From Winogradskya humida (GTDB lineage: Bacteria; Actinomycetota; Actinomycetes; Mycobacteriales; Micromonosporaceae), in assembly GCF_016862215.1 (NCBI RefSeq), contig NZ_BOMN01000112.1, positions 1 through 64,000 of the forward strand: a DNA stretch of 64,000 bases, read 5' to 3'. The first letter of the stretch is position 1. The number at the start of each line of letters is the position of its first letter. A program made the translations under genes and the position numbers. Shown one piece after another: positions 39,267-46,533 of this stretch. The notes beneath the pieces were generated by a model that did not search any database, had not been told where the DNA came from, and saw nothing but the letters and a program-made list of their open reading frames with translations.

Positions 39267-41516
39267 ATGGTGGCGGGTAAGGGGCGCGGGCCGGGGGTGG
39301 TCGAGGGGCTGGTCTGTGCGGATCCGACCGTCGTGGTGTGGGTGGACGGGGAGCGGGAGTTGTGGTGGTCTCGGGCTGCGGCGCTGGATCACGGGCGGGA
39401 GGAGCCGGACTGGGTGACGGCGGCGACCGGGGCGGACCGGTTGTCGGATCTGACGCCCGCGCAGGTGTCGTGGCTGTTCGTGAAGGGGCCGGAGGCGTCG
39501 GCGCGGGCGTTGCTCGCGACGACGATTCTGGTGCGGCACCGGCAGCGGGTTGATCTGGACCGGGTGGCGGTCGCGCGGTTCGAGCTGGACGCGCTGGCAC
39601 TCGCCCTGAACGAGGCCGGGGAGGACGCCGACCGGTTGGGGCTGTTGCTGCTGCCGTTCCGGGGGCCGGAGGCCGCGGCGCTGGCCGCGGGGTGGTTGCG
39701 GCATCTCGGGTCCGCGCGGTTGTGGGGGCGGATGTGGCTGCAGCGGCATGCCGAGAGCGCGGCGCGGGCGCTGATCCCGGCTGCGGTGGGGAAAGCGGGC
39801 AAGGCACGGCAGAACGCTGAGGACGGGTTGCGCTATCTGGCCGCCACCGGCAAGGGACCGGTCGTTGTCAAAGCCGCTGACGGGTACGGACCGAGCGCGC
39901 TCGCCGTGATCACCGCGCTGATCGAGCCCGCCCCCGGGTGGGAGTTGCCGGACGGCGAGCTGCTCACACCCGTACCTGTGGAGTTTGCGGAGGGACCACA
40001 GACGGCGCGGAAGCAGAAGCCGCAGCCGGAGCGGTGGCCGGAGGTACGGACGGCGACCGGTGCGATGATGCCGGAGGATCAGGTTCTGCGGCTGGTGGGT
40101 GCGCTGGCCCGGTCGCGGCTGGCGCAGGCGCCGGAGCCCGCGCCCGGGGACCCCGCACCGGACGGCGGCGGGGTGCCGGTGATCGTCGAGTCCTCGGCCG
40201 CCGCGCAGCCGTTGGTGGCGGTGGCCGATCCCGAGGCTGCGGAGCTGATCGCGGGCTGTGACCGGCCGAGTCTGGCGGAGTTCGGCAGGGCGCTGCTGGA
40301 TGACTGGGTGACGGATGACATGCCTCCGGCGCAGGCCTGGGTGGTGCTGGCGCAGGCGCACGTAGGGGACGACGACACCATGGACCGGCTGGCGCCGCTG
40401 GTGAAGTCGTGGCCGGCGCGCAGCCGGTGGGCACGGGCGATCGACGGGCTCGCGGTGCTGGCCACCGTGGGGTCGGATGTGGCGTTGCGGCACCTGCTGG
40501 CTATCGAGGAGGGCATGTCCGGCGGGCCCACGAACGAGCGGGCCGTTGTACACCTGACGCAGGCCGCCGCGCGGCGGGGGCTGTCCGTGACGCAGCTGGC
40601 GGACCGGCTGGCGATCACCCACGGGCTCGACAGCGGGGTCACGCTCGATTACGGGCCACGCAAGTTCACGGTCATAACCGACGATCACCTCACACCGTAC
40701 GCCGTGGGCGCCGACGGCCGGCGGCTCGCGAGACCGCCGAAACCGGGGGTCAAGGACACCGATCCCGAGGCGTACCAGTGGTTTCTGCGCTTCAAGAAGG
40801 AGCTGCGGGCAACCGCGGCGGCGCAGATCGCCCGGTTCGAGCGGGACATGCTCGCGCACCGGTTCCGTCCCGCGGCTGACCTCGGCGCGGTGCTGTTGCC
40901 GCATCCCGTTCTCGGGCCGGTCGCGCGGCGGTTGTTGTGGGGCGAGTACGACGCGGAGAAACGACTCGTCAGGGCGTTGCGGGTCGCGGAGGACGGCAGC
41001 TTCGCCGACGTCCACGACTCGGCCGCGGTTGTCGACGGCGATGCGCGGCTCGGGATCGTGCACCCGGCGGAGCTGGGTGAGGAGCTGGCCGTGTGGGCGG
41101 AGATACTCGCCGACTACGAGGTGCTGCAACCGTTCCCGCAGGTGCATCGGACGGTGGTGACGCTGACCGGGGAGCAGCGCGCGGCGACGGGTCTGAGCGG
41201 GTTCGGGCCGGTGGAGACGGAACGGCTCGCGCGGTTGCTGGGCGGGGCCTGGCAGGGCAACGGCTTCCACACCCGTAACCACCTGCACACCCAGCTGGAG
41301 CGGGGACTGCCCGGCGGGCTGACGCTCGTGGTCGAGATCGAACCGGGGGTGACGACGGCGGGCTACAACACCGTCCCGGAACAGCGGATCACGGAGATCT
41401 GGGCTGACGATTCCTGGTCGGATCATTGGCAGCTTGAACGGCGTACTCCTATGGGGGTCTGTGATCCTGCCGCCCTGTCGGAACTGCTGGTCGAGCTTCT
41501 CGGAATGGAACGCTGA
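39267..41516 (+). CDS. DUF4132-type large protein
   Basis: A 749-residue protein. The C-terminal half matches the style of DUF4132 proteins: LDYGPRKFTVITDDHLTPYAVGADGRRLARPPKPG (in parts LDYGPRKFTVITDDHLTPY and ARPPKPG), FKKELRATAAAQIARFERDM, and a WGEYD module followed by IVHPAEL. The N-terminal half is a repeat-like helical region. No membrane helix or signal is present. The biochemical role of the family is unknown; relatives often carry a WGR domain and sit near MoxR-type ATPases, neither of which is seen here. GGAGGGG lies 6-7 nt before the ATG. The next gene's ATG shares one base with its stop. Confidence 0.8.
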   Translation: MVAGKGRGPGVVEGLVCADPTVVVWVDGERELWWSRAAALDHGREEPDWVTAATGADRLSDLTPAQVSWLFVKGPEASARALLATTILVRHRQRVDLDRVAVARFELDALALALNEAGEDADRLGLLLLPFRGPEAAALAAGWLRHLGSARLWGRMWLQRHAESAARALIPAAVGKAGKARQNAEDGLRYLAATGKGPVVVKAADGYGPSALAVITALIEPAPGWELPDGELLTPVPVEFAEGPQTARKQKPQPERWPEVRTATGAMMPEDQVLRLVGALARSRLAQAPEPAPGDPAPDGGGVPVIVESSAAAQPLVAVADPEAAELIAGCDRPSLAEFGRALLDDWVTDDMPPAQAWVVLAQAHVGDDDTMDRLAPLVKSWPARSRWARAIDGLAVLATVGSDVALRHLLAIEEGMSGGPTNERAVVHLTQAAARRGLSVTQLADRLAITHGLDSGVTLDYGPRKFTVITDDHLTPYAVGADGRRLARPPKPGVKDTDPEAYQWFLRFKKELRATAAAQIARFERDMLAHRFRPAADLGAVLLPHPVLGPVARRLLWGEYDAEKRLVRALRVAEDGSFADVHDSAAVVDGDARLGIVHPAELGEELAVWAEILADYEVLQPFPQVHRTVVTLTGEQRAATGLSGFGPVETERLARLLGGAWQGNGFHTRNHLHTQLERGLPGGLTLVVEIEPGVTTAGYNTVPEQRITEIWADDSWSDHWQLERRTPMGVCDPAALSELLVELLGMER

Positions 41517-41932
41517 TGGAGTTGCGGGCAGAGCTGTGCGAGCCGGAGATCGCGCCCGAGCGACTCGCCGAGGTGTGCGCCGCGGTCGAACGGATCGAGG
41601 AGCTGCACTGGCGGGGTGAGCCGACCGAGGCGGCGATCGCGGCATTCAACGCGGACACCGGCTACGACCTCGACCTGTACGCCTTCCTCAGCTACAGCTC
41701 CTCAGGGCCGGTCGAGGAGTTCGCCCGGGGGTTGTTGTGGCCCGCCTGGCCGAAGGTCCCCGACATCACCCGCGACGAGCTGATCGAGATCGTCGGACGT
41801 GCACTGACCAACCCCTTCTATCTGCACGTATTAGAGGTCAACGTCACGCATCCCGCTCCGGTCCTGCGGGACGACGCGACGCCGGAGGAGATCGTCGACG
41901 AGATCCTGAGTTACCGTCCGTTCGCGCTGTAG
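41516..41932 (+). CDS. Hypothetical protein coupled to the DUF4132 gene
   Basis: A 138-residue soluble, acidic, mostly helical protein. Its ATG shares one base with the upstream stop (TGATG), so it is translationally coupled to the DUF4132-type protein and probably works with it. Segments such as AAFNADTGYDLDLYAFLSYSSSG and EEIVDEILSYRPFAL are not recognised. After its stop there is a short AT palindrome (GAAAATTTTC) before the ECF sigma gene. Confidence 0.7.
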   Translation: MELRAELCEPEIAPERLAEVCAAVERIEELHWRGEPTEAAIAAFNADTGYDLDLYAFLSYSSSGPVEEFARGLLWPAWPKVPDITRDELIEIVGRALTNPFYLHVLEVNVTHPAPVLRDDATPEEIVDEILSYRPFAL

Positions 41933-41987
41933 AAAATTTTCCGATCATGGGTGTGACAGGACGGGCGGGCCCGGACAGGTACGGGGC

Positions 41988-42521
41988 ATGAGGGTGAGCG
42001 CCGACGAGCAACGATTCCGTGCCATCCACGAGGAGACGTACGCCGACCTGCTCCGCTTCGTCGAACGGCGCATCCCGCGGGCCGACGCCGAGGACGTGGT
42101 CGCGTCGGTGTTCCTGGTGGCGTGGCGGCGGCTCGGCGAGGTCCCCGGCGACGCCCGGCCGTGGCTGTTCGGGGTGGCGCGCCGGACCATCGCGAACCAG
42201 GTGCGCGGGGTGCGGCGGCGGGACGTGGTCGACGTACGGATGGTCGAGGATGCGCCCGCGGCCGGGGCGGACCCGCAGGCCGGAGCCGGGCGGGTTGATC
42301 TCGTGCGGGCCTGGTGGACGCTCAGCGCCGCCGACCGTGAGGTGCTGTCGCTGGTCGCCTTCGACGGGCTCACCGGCGAGCAGGCCGCCACCGTGCTCGG
42401 CTGCCGGCGGAGCACGTTCGCGATGCGGCTGGGCCGGGCCCGCCGCCGGCTGAGACAGGCGCTCGAACCCGCCGTCACCGCACCGAGCACACCGATGGAG
42501 GCACAACCATGGATGATCTGA
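41988..42521 (+). CDS. ECF RNA polymerase sigma factor
   Basis: A 177-residue sigma-70-family ECF factor. Region 2: LLRFVERRIPRADAEDVVASVFLVAWRRL (in parts FVERRIPRADAEDVV and ASVFLVAWRRL), then DARPWLFGVARRTIAN; region 4: SAADREVLSLVAFDGLTGEQAATVLGC. It directs RNA polymerase to a small regulon. Its 3' end overlaps the next gene by 13 bp. That gene's product is probably the anti-sigma partner. Confidence 0.92.
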   Translation: MRVSADEQRFRAIHEETYADLLRFVERRIPRADAEDVVASVFLVAWRRLGEVPGDARPWLFGVARRTIANQVRGVRRRDVVDVRMVEDAPAAGADPQAGAGRVDLVRAWWTLSAADREVLSLVAFDGLTGEQAATVLGCRRSTFAMRLGRARRRLRQALEPAVTAPSTPMEAQPWMI

Positions 42522-43228
42522 CCAGCCTCGCCCAGCTCGACCCTGCGCGCGGGCGCGAGCCGAGCGAGCAGGAGTGGTCCCGCTCCCGGGCCGATCTCAC
42601 GCTGATCATGGCGAAGCAACCCCAGGCACGGGTACGCCCACGGCGGCTCGTCGCGGTCCTCGCAGCGGCGGTGACAGCGTTGCTGGTGGCCTTGTTACCG
42701 GGGGGCAACGGCACCGCCTACGCCTCCTGGACGCCGGTCCCCCGCACCCTTCCCGGATCCGCCGTCTCCCCCGAGGCCGATCTCTGCGCCGCGGGCTGGG
42801 ACAACGGCACGAGCACCCCCGGGGACGTGGTCCTCGCCGAACGCCGAGGCCGGGCGACCCTGCTCGTCATGTGGCTCAGCACCGGCCCGCTCATCGAGTG
42901 CACCCTGCTGGAGCCCGGCGAGGTGGCGGGTTCGCAGCGCCTGACCGACGACGCAGACGCCGAACCGCCACTGCCCGCGGCGGGACGGGTCGCCGTCGAC
43001 ACCAGGGGCGCCACCGGATACGGCGCCCGGCAGTATTCCGACGTGCTCGGCCGGGCGGCCCCCGACGTCACCGGCGTCGACCTGCTGCTGCCCGACGGAA
43101 CCAGGGTGCAGGCGAGCGTCGCGGGTGGCTGGTGGGCGGCGTGGTGGCCCGGCCCGGAGGCAGGCCTGGCCGGCGGACTGAGCGTCGTGGTGCACACAGC
43201 GACCGGCTCGCACACGTACGACCTCTGA
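42509..43228 (+). CDS. Single-pass membrane protein, probable sigma-factor partner
   Basis: A 239-residue protein: a cytoplasmic N-terminus of about 48 residues, one transmembrane helix at about residues 50-66 (LVAVLAAAVTALLVALL), and an external domain with two cysteines (DLCAAGWDN and LIECTLLEPG). The gene overlaps the ECF sigma gene by 13 bp, the usual place for an anti-sigma factor. It has no zinc-binding HxxxCxxC motif, so it would be a non-ZAS membrane partner; this role is inferred from position and topology. Confidence 0.75.
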   Translation: MDDLTSLAQLDPARGREPSEQEWSRSRADLTLIMAKQPQARVRPRRLVAVLAAAVTALLVALLPGGNGTAYASWTPVPRTLPGSAVSPEADLCAAGWDNGTSTPGDVVLAERRGRATLLVMWLSTGPLIECTLLEPGEVAGSQRLTDDADAEPPLPAAGRVAVDTRGATGYGARQYSDVLGRAAPDVTGVDLLLPDGTRVQASVAGGWWAAWWPGPEAGLAGGLSVVVHTATGSHTYDL

Positions 43229-43269
43229 CGGAGTTCTCCGTCCCGGGGATGATTTCAGGACCAGTCCTG
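43227..43269. promoter_or_regulatory. Two inverted repeats between sigma operon and esterase gene
   Basis: GACGGAG-TT-CTCCGTC at 43227-43242 overlaps the end of the stop codon of the sigma-partner gene and could form a weak terminator hairpin without a T run. CAGGAC-CA-GTCCTG at 43256-43269 is a 6-bp inverted repeat in the promoter region of the esterase gene and could be an operator. Confidence 0.4.
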
Positions 43270-43326
43270 GGACTGATGTGCCGGAATCAGCGCGGTGGCA
43301 ACGTCGATCCTCTAAGGAGGGAATCG

Positions 43327-44838
43327 ATGATGATCCGCAAACTGCTGGTCGTGATGGCGGCTCTCGCGCTGGTTCTGAGTGGGGCGAGTGCCGCCGGGGC
43401 CGCGCCGGCGACCGTGAACTGTGGCGGGCTCACCGCCGTACACCTCGCCCAGGGGAAGGTCACCTCGGCCACCGTCGCTGACGGTTACTGCCAGGTGCAG
43501 GGCGTGCTGCTGCCCGCGACGCACTTCACCGTCAAGCTGCCGGTTACCGGGTGGACCGGGCAGTACGTTCAGCAGGGGTGCAGCGGGCTGTGCGGTGAGG
43601 TGCCCGATCTGGCGTTCCCGCTGTTCGGGTTCAGCTGCCCGGCGGCGCTGGCCAGGACGCTGGTGGTGGCCGCCGATGACACCGGGCACACCGGGGATCC
43701 GCTGAGCACGGCGCCGGCCACCTGGGGCGCCGATCCGCGGGCCCGGGTCGAGTGGGGGCTCACGTCCGAGCACCGGCTGCGGGTCGCTGCCGACACGGTG
43801 ATGACGGGCTTTTACGGGTACGGGCCCGCGTACCGTTATTTTGACGGCTGCTCGACCGGCGGGCGGCAGGGGCTGAACCTGGCCCAGCGGTTCCCCGCCG
43901 ATTTTGACGGCATCCTGGCCGGCGCCCCGGCGAACAACGAGGCACCGCTCGCCCTGCTGCAGGCGTGGATGGCCGTGCGTAACACCGATTCGCGGGGCGG
44001 CCAGATCCTCGGCCCGGAGAAGATCCCGGCGCTGCACGACGCCGTGGTCCGGGCGTGCGGTGACGTGATCCAGGATCCGCGCCGGTGCGGGTTCCAGCCG
44101 TCGTCGCTGCGCTGTCCGGCCGGCGTCGACCGGCCGGCGTGCCTGACCGGGGCGCAGGTGGCCGCGGTGGTGGCTTTCTACCGGGGACCGGCCGGCCTCT
44201 ACAACGGGGGGATGCCGTACGGTTCCGAGCTCGGCTGGACCGGGCTGTTCGTGGTCCGCTCCGGCTCACCGCTGGACGGCAACGCGGGGACGATCGGCTA
44301 CAACTACCTGAAGTATCTCGGCTACCCCACGGTCCTGCCCGACGATTTCCGGCTGACCGACGTGCGGTTCACCAAGGCGACGTTCGACCGGCTCAACCGG
44401 GTCGGTGACGCCCTCTACAACGCGAACGATCCGGACCTGTCGGCGTTCCGGGCGCGCGGCGGCAAGCTGATCATGTATCACGGCTGGGCCGACCCGTTCA
44501 TCCCGCCGTTCTCCACCGTGGACTACTACCGCGCGGTGCAGCAGCGGGGCGGTGCTGACGCGTACACCCGGCTCTACATGATCCCGGCGGGCTACCACTG
44601 CCTGTTCGGCCCGGAAGCGGACAGCCCTTCCGAGGTCGCCGTGCCGGAATTCCTCCAGCCGCTGATGGACTGGGTGGAGCAGGGCACCGCCCCCGAAACG
44701 ATCAACGTGCCGACACTGAACAGCGACTACACCGACCTGATCCGCGACGTGGACGTGGAGCCGTTCGACGCACTGGCCCCCGTGCACGCCGCGCCGGGCA
44801 GCCTGAACGCCGGCTACCACTACGTGGGTCACTACTAG
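43327..44838 (+). CDS. Secreted tannase/feruloyl-esterase family hydrolase
   Basis: A 503-residue exported alpha/beta hydrolase. A signal peptide runs to about residue 26 (...GASAAGA). The nucleophile S176 lies in GCSTGGRQG, preceded by C175; the acid is probably in HGWADPFIPP and the catalytic histidine in GYHCLFG. The paired CS...HC cysteines form the disulfide that defines the tannase family. It hydrolyses esters of hydroxycinnamic or gallic acid outside the cell, probably from plant material. The ribosome-binding site AAGGAGG lies 6 nt before the first of two adjacent ATGs. It ends GYHYVGHY, a tail that is echoed by a remnant at 46462-46533. Confidence 0.92.
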   Translation: MMIRKLLVVMAALALVLSGASAAGAAPATVNCGGLTAVHLAQGKVTSATVADGYCQVQGVLLPATHFTVKLPVTGWTGQYVQQGCSGLCGEVPDLAFPLFGFSCPAALARTLVVAADDTGHTGDPLSTAPATWGADPRARVEWGLTSEHRLRVAADTVMTGFYGYGPAYRYFDGCSTGGRQGLNLAQRFPADFDGILAGAPANNEAPLALLQAWMAVRNTDSRGGQILGPEKIPALHDAVVRACGDVIQDPRRCGFQPSSLRCPAGVDRPACLTGAQVAAVVAFYRGPAGLYNGGMPYGSELGWTGLFVVRSGSPLDGNAGTIGYNYLKYLGYPTVLPDDFRLTDVRFTKATFDRLNRVGDALYNANDPDLSAFRARGGKLIMYHGWADPFIPPFSTVDYYRAVQQRGGADAYTRLYMIPAGYHCLFGPEADSPSEVAVPEFLQPLMDWVEQGTAPETINVPTLNSDYTDLIRDVDVEPFDALAPVHAAPGSLNAGYHYVGHY

Positions 44839-45392
44839 GAAGCAAGCCCACGGAGGTCGTCGAAGGCCTGGAGGAGGTGCTTCTCCAGGCTTCGCGACGG
44901 GTCGTCGATCCAGTCCTGCGCCGCGTGGTGGAACGTGGCCCAGCCCGTCGCGGCGGCCAGGCCCGCCAGCCGGTCGGCGACGCCGCGCTGCCGCAGCGCC
45001 TCCGCGAGGGCGTCGGTGAGCATCGCGGCCTTGGCCAGCTCGCGTTCGCGCAGGGTGGGGGTCGCGGCGATGATCCGCAGCCGGGGTTCGCGGAACGCGC
45101 GGTTGTCCTCGAGGATCTGCGCGGCCCTCCGGAACGCGTGCAGCAGGGCGTCGAGGGCTGGCAGCTCCCCGGGAGCCTCGGCAACCGATTGCATGAGCGC
45201 GGCACGCAGGTCGGCCTCGCCGTCGAAGAGCACCTCGCGCTTGTCCGGGAAGTGCCGGAAGAACGTGCGCTCGTTGACACCGGCGCGGGCGGCGATCTCC
45301 GCGGAGGTCGTCCGGTCGAAGCCGCGCTCCTGGTAGAGCTCCAGGGCGGCCTGCTGGAGGCGGCGGCGGGCGTCTGCTCCACTCCTCGGCAC
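44835..45392 (-). CDS. TetR family transcriptional regulator
   Basis: A 185-residue TetR protein. The helix-turn-helix is LQQAALELYQERGFDRTTSAEIAARAGVNERTFFRHFPDKREVLF (in parts LYQERGFDRTTSAEIAARAG and NERTFFRHFPDKREVLF). The GTG at 45392 is preferred to an earlier in-frame GTG at 45422, which falls inside the operator. The gene overlaps the 3' end of the tannase-family gene by 4 bp. It is divergent from an SDR-type gene and two similar operators lie between them, so it probably represses both. Confidence 0.9.
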   Translation of the reverse strand: MPRSGADARRRLQQAALELYQERGFDRTTSAEIAARAGVNERTFFRHFPDKREVLFDGEADLRAALMQSVAEAPGELPALDALLHAFRRAAQILEDNRAFREPRLRIIAATPTLRERELAKAAMLTDALAEALRQRGVADRLAGLAAATGWATFHHAAQDWIDDPSRSLEKHLLQAFDDLRGLAS

Positions 45393-45413
45393 GGACCCGA
45401 GCGTACCGCATTT

Positions 45414-45464
45414 GTCAGTCACTGGCGCTACGGGCTACTGTCGGCCGTAGTGCCAGTCACTGGC
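45414..45464. promoter_or_regulatory. Two operators between TetR and SDR genes
   Basis: GCCAGT-C-ACTGGC at 45452-45464 is a perfect inverted repeat; GTCAGTCACTGGC at 45414-45426 matches it at 12 of 13 positions. The copies are 38 bp apart in the same orientation. CTACGG/CCGTAG arms (45428-45433 and 45445-45450) lie between them. They cover both divergent promoters. Confidence 0.78.
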
Positions 45465-45482
45465 GTTACCTCAGGAGTGCTC

Positions 45483-46370
45483 ATGCATGTCTTCGTCACC
45501 GGCGGTTCCGGGCAGACCGGCCCCGCCGTCGTCGCCGAACTGGTCTCGGCCGGCCACACCGTCACCGGACTCGCCCGGTCGGACGCCGCGGCCGCCCGGC
45601 TGGAATCGGTGGGCGCTACGGCGTACCCCGGCTCTCTGGAAGATCTCGACCGGCTGCGCGGTGGCGCCGAGGCGGCCGACGGCGTTCTGCACATGGGATA
45701 CGGCGGTGACTTCGCCGATCCCGAGCCGATGATCCTGCGCGACCGGAACGCGATCGAGACGTTCGGCCGGGCCCTCGAAGGCACCGGCAAGCCGCTCGTC
45801 GTCACCTCGGGAACCCTGGTCATGCCGGCCGGGCGCGAGACCGGCGAGCTCGACGAACCCGATCCGGCCGGGGTCGCGGCGTTCCGGATCGTCGGGGAGA
45901 AGGCGTGCCTCGGCTTCGCCACCCGGGGCGTACGCGCCATCGTGGTCCGCCTGGCACCCACCGTCCACGGCCCCGACGACCACGGGTTCATTCCCCTGCT
46001 CGTCGCCACCGCCCGCAGGACAGGGGTTTCTGCCTACGTGGGCGACGGCGGCAACCGGTGGCCGGCGGTCAACCGGCTCGACGCTGCGGTGCTGTTCCGG
46101 CTCGCGCTGGAAAAGGCTCCCGCGGGCAGCGTGCTGCACGGCGTGGCCGAGAACGTCACCCTGCGGAGCATCGCGGAGACGATCGCCCGGGGTCTCGGTG
46201 TGCCCGCGGTGTCGCTGACGCCGGACGAGGCCGTCGCGCATTTCCCGAGCCCGTTCATGGCCACCATTTACGGAATGGACGCGCCGGTGGTCAGCGCGTA
46301 CACCCGGAAGTTGCTCGGCTGGTCCCCCACCCACGCGACGCTGCTCGATGACCTCGTGGTGTCTGATTAG
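45483..46370 (+). CDS. NAD-dependent epimerase/dehydratase family protein
   Basis: A 295-residue atypical SDR starting MHVFVTGGSGQTGPAVVAEL, followed by VTGLARSDAAAARLE; DGVLHMGYGGDF and LHGVAENVTLRSIAETIARGLG are typical. It resembles the protein at 35715-36650 in overall design (paralogues by visual comparison). AGGAG lies 5 nt before the ATG. It probably reduces or isomerises a small molecule under control of the divergent TetR gene. It ends directly before the left direct repeat. Confidence 0.9.
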   Translation: MHVFVTGGSGQTGPAVVAELVSAGHTVTGLARSDAAAARLESVGATAYPGSLEDLDRLRGGAEAADGVLHMGYGGDFADPEPMILRDRNAIETFGRALEGTGKPLVVTSGTLVMPAGRETGELDEPDPAGVAAFRIVGEKACLGFATRGVRAIVVRLAPTVHGPDDHGFIPLLVATARRTGVSAYVGDGGNRWPAVNRLDAAVLFRLALEKAPAGSVLHGVAENVTLRSIAETIARGLGVPAVSLTPDEAVAHFPSPFMATIYGMDAPVVSAYTRKLLGWSPTHATLLDDLVVSD

Positions 46371-46507
46371 AGATCGCTGTATTCAGATCTGCTGCGTCCA
46401 CTCTCTACCGTCCAGGAGCGCGCGGCGATGACGCCCGCGATCCTCGACGGAAGGGATGCGAATGCGACATCTGGGAAGAAGCCTTCTGGCGGCCGGCATG
46501 ATCGCCG
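46371..46507 (+). repeat. Left direct repeat flanking the Hsp70-TIR operon
   Basis: Aligns without gaps to 56691-56827: about 50 of 70 bases match in the first part (46371-46440 with 56691-56760), and all 67 bases match in the second part (46441-46507 with 56761-56827). The repeat contains a TANNNT box at 46406-46411, a GGAAGGG ribosome-binding site and the first codons of a signal peptide. The copies are 10,320 bp apart in the same direction. Confidence 0.9.
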
Positions 46508-46533
46508 ACTACCACTACGTCGGCCGCTATTGA
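46462..46533 (+). pseudogene. Chimeric remnant: peptidase start joined to a tannase-like end
   Basis: A 23-codon frame begins with the same 15 residues as the S33 peptidase at 56782 (MRHLGRSLLAAGMIA) and then ends DYHYVGRY before TGA. The tannase-family protein upstream (43327-44838) ends GYHYVGHY. Eleven bases (TACCACTACGT) are identical in the two tails. The simplest reading is a gene with this promoter and signal peptide and a tannase-like body that has lost its middle by deletion. A translated short peptide is possible but no function is suggested. It overlaps the stop of the convergent 1019-residue gene. Confidence 0.6.

Noticed and set aside
39048..41645. An 865-codon minus-strand open frame opposite the DUF4132-type gene
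   Set aside because: Pro/Arg/His-rich product without a domain; the plus strand has coding bias, a ribosome-binding site and family motifs.
42509..43228. Calling the sigma-operon membrane protein a zinc anti-sigma factor
   Set aside because: No HxxxCxxC motif was found; only position and topology support the partner role.
46441..46507. The 67-bp repeat considered as a transposon or IS end
   Set aside because: The copies are direct, not inverted, contain gene-start sequence, and no transposase is present.
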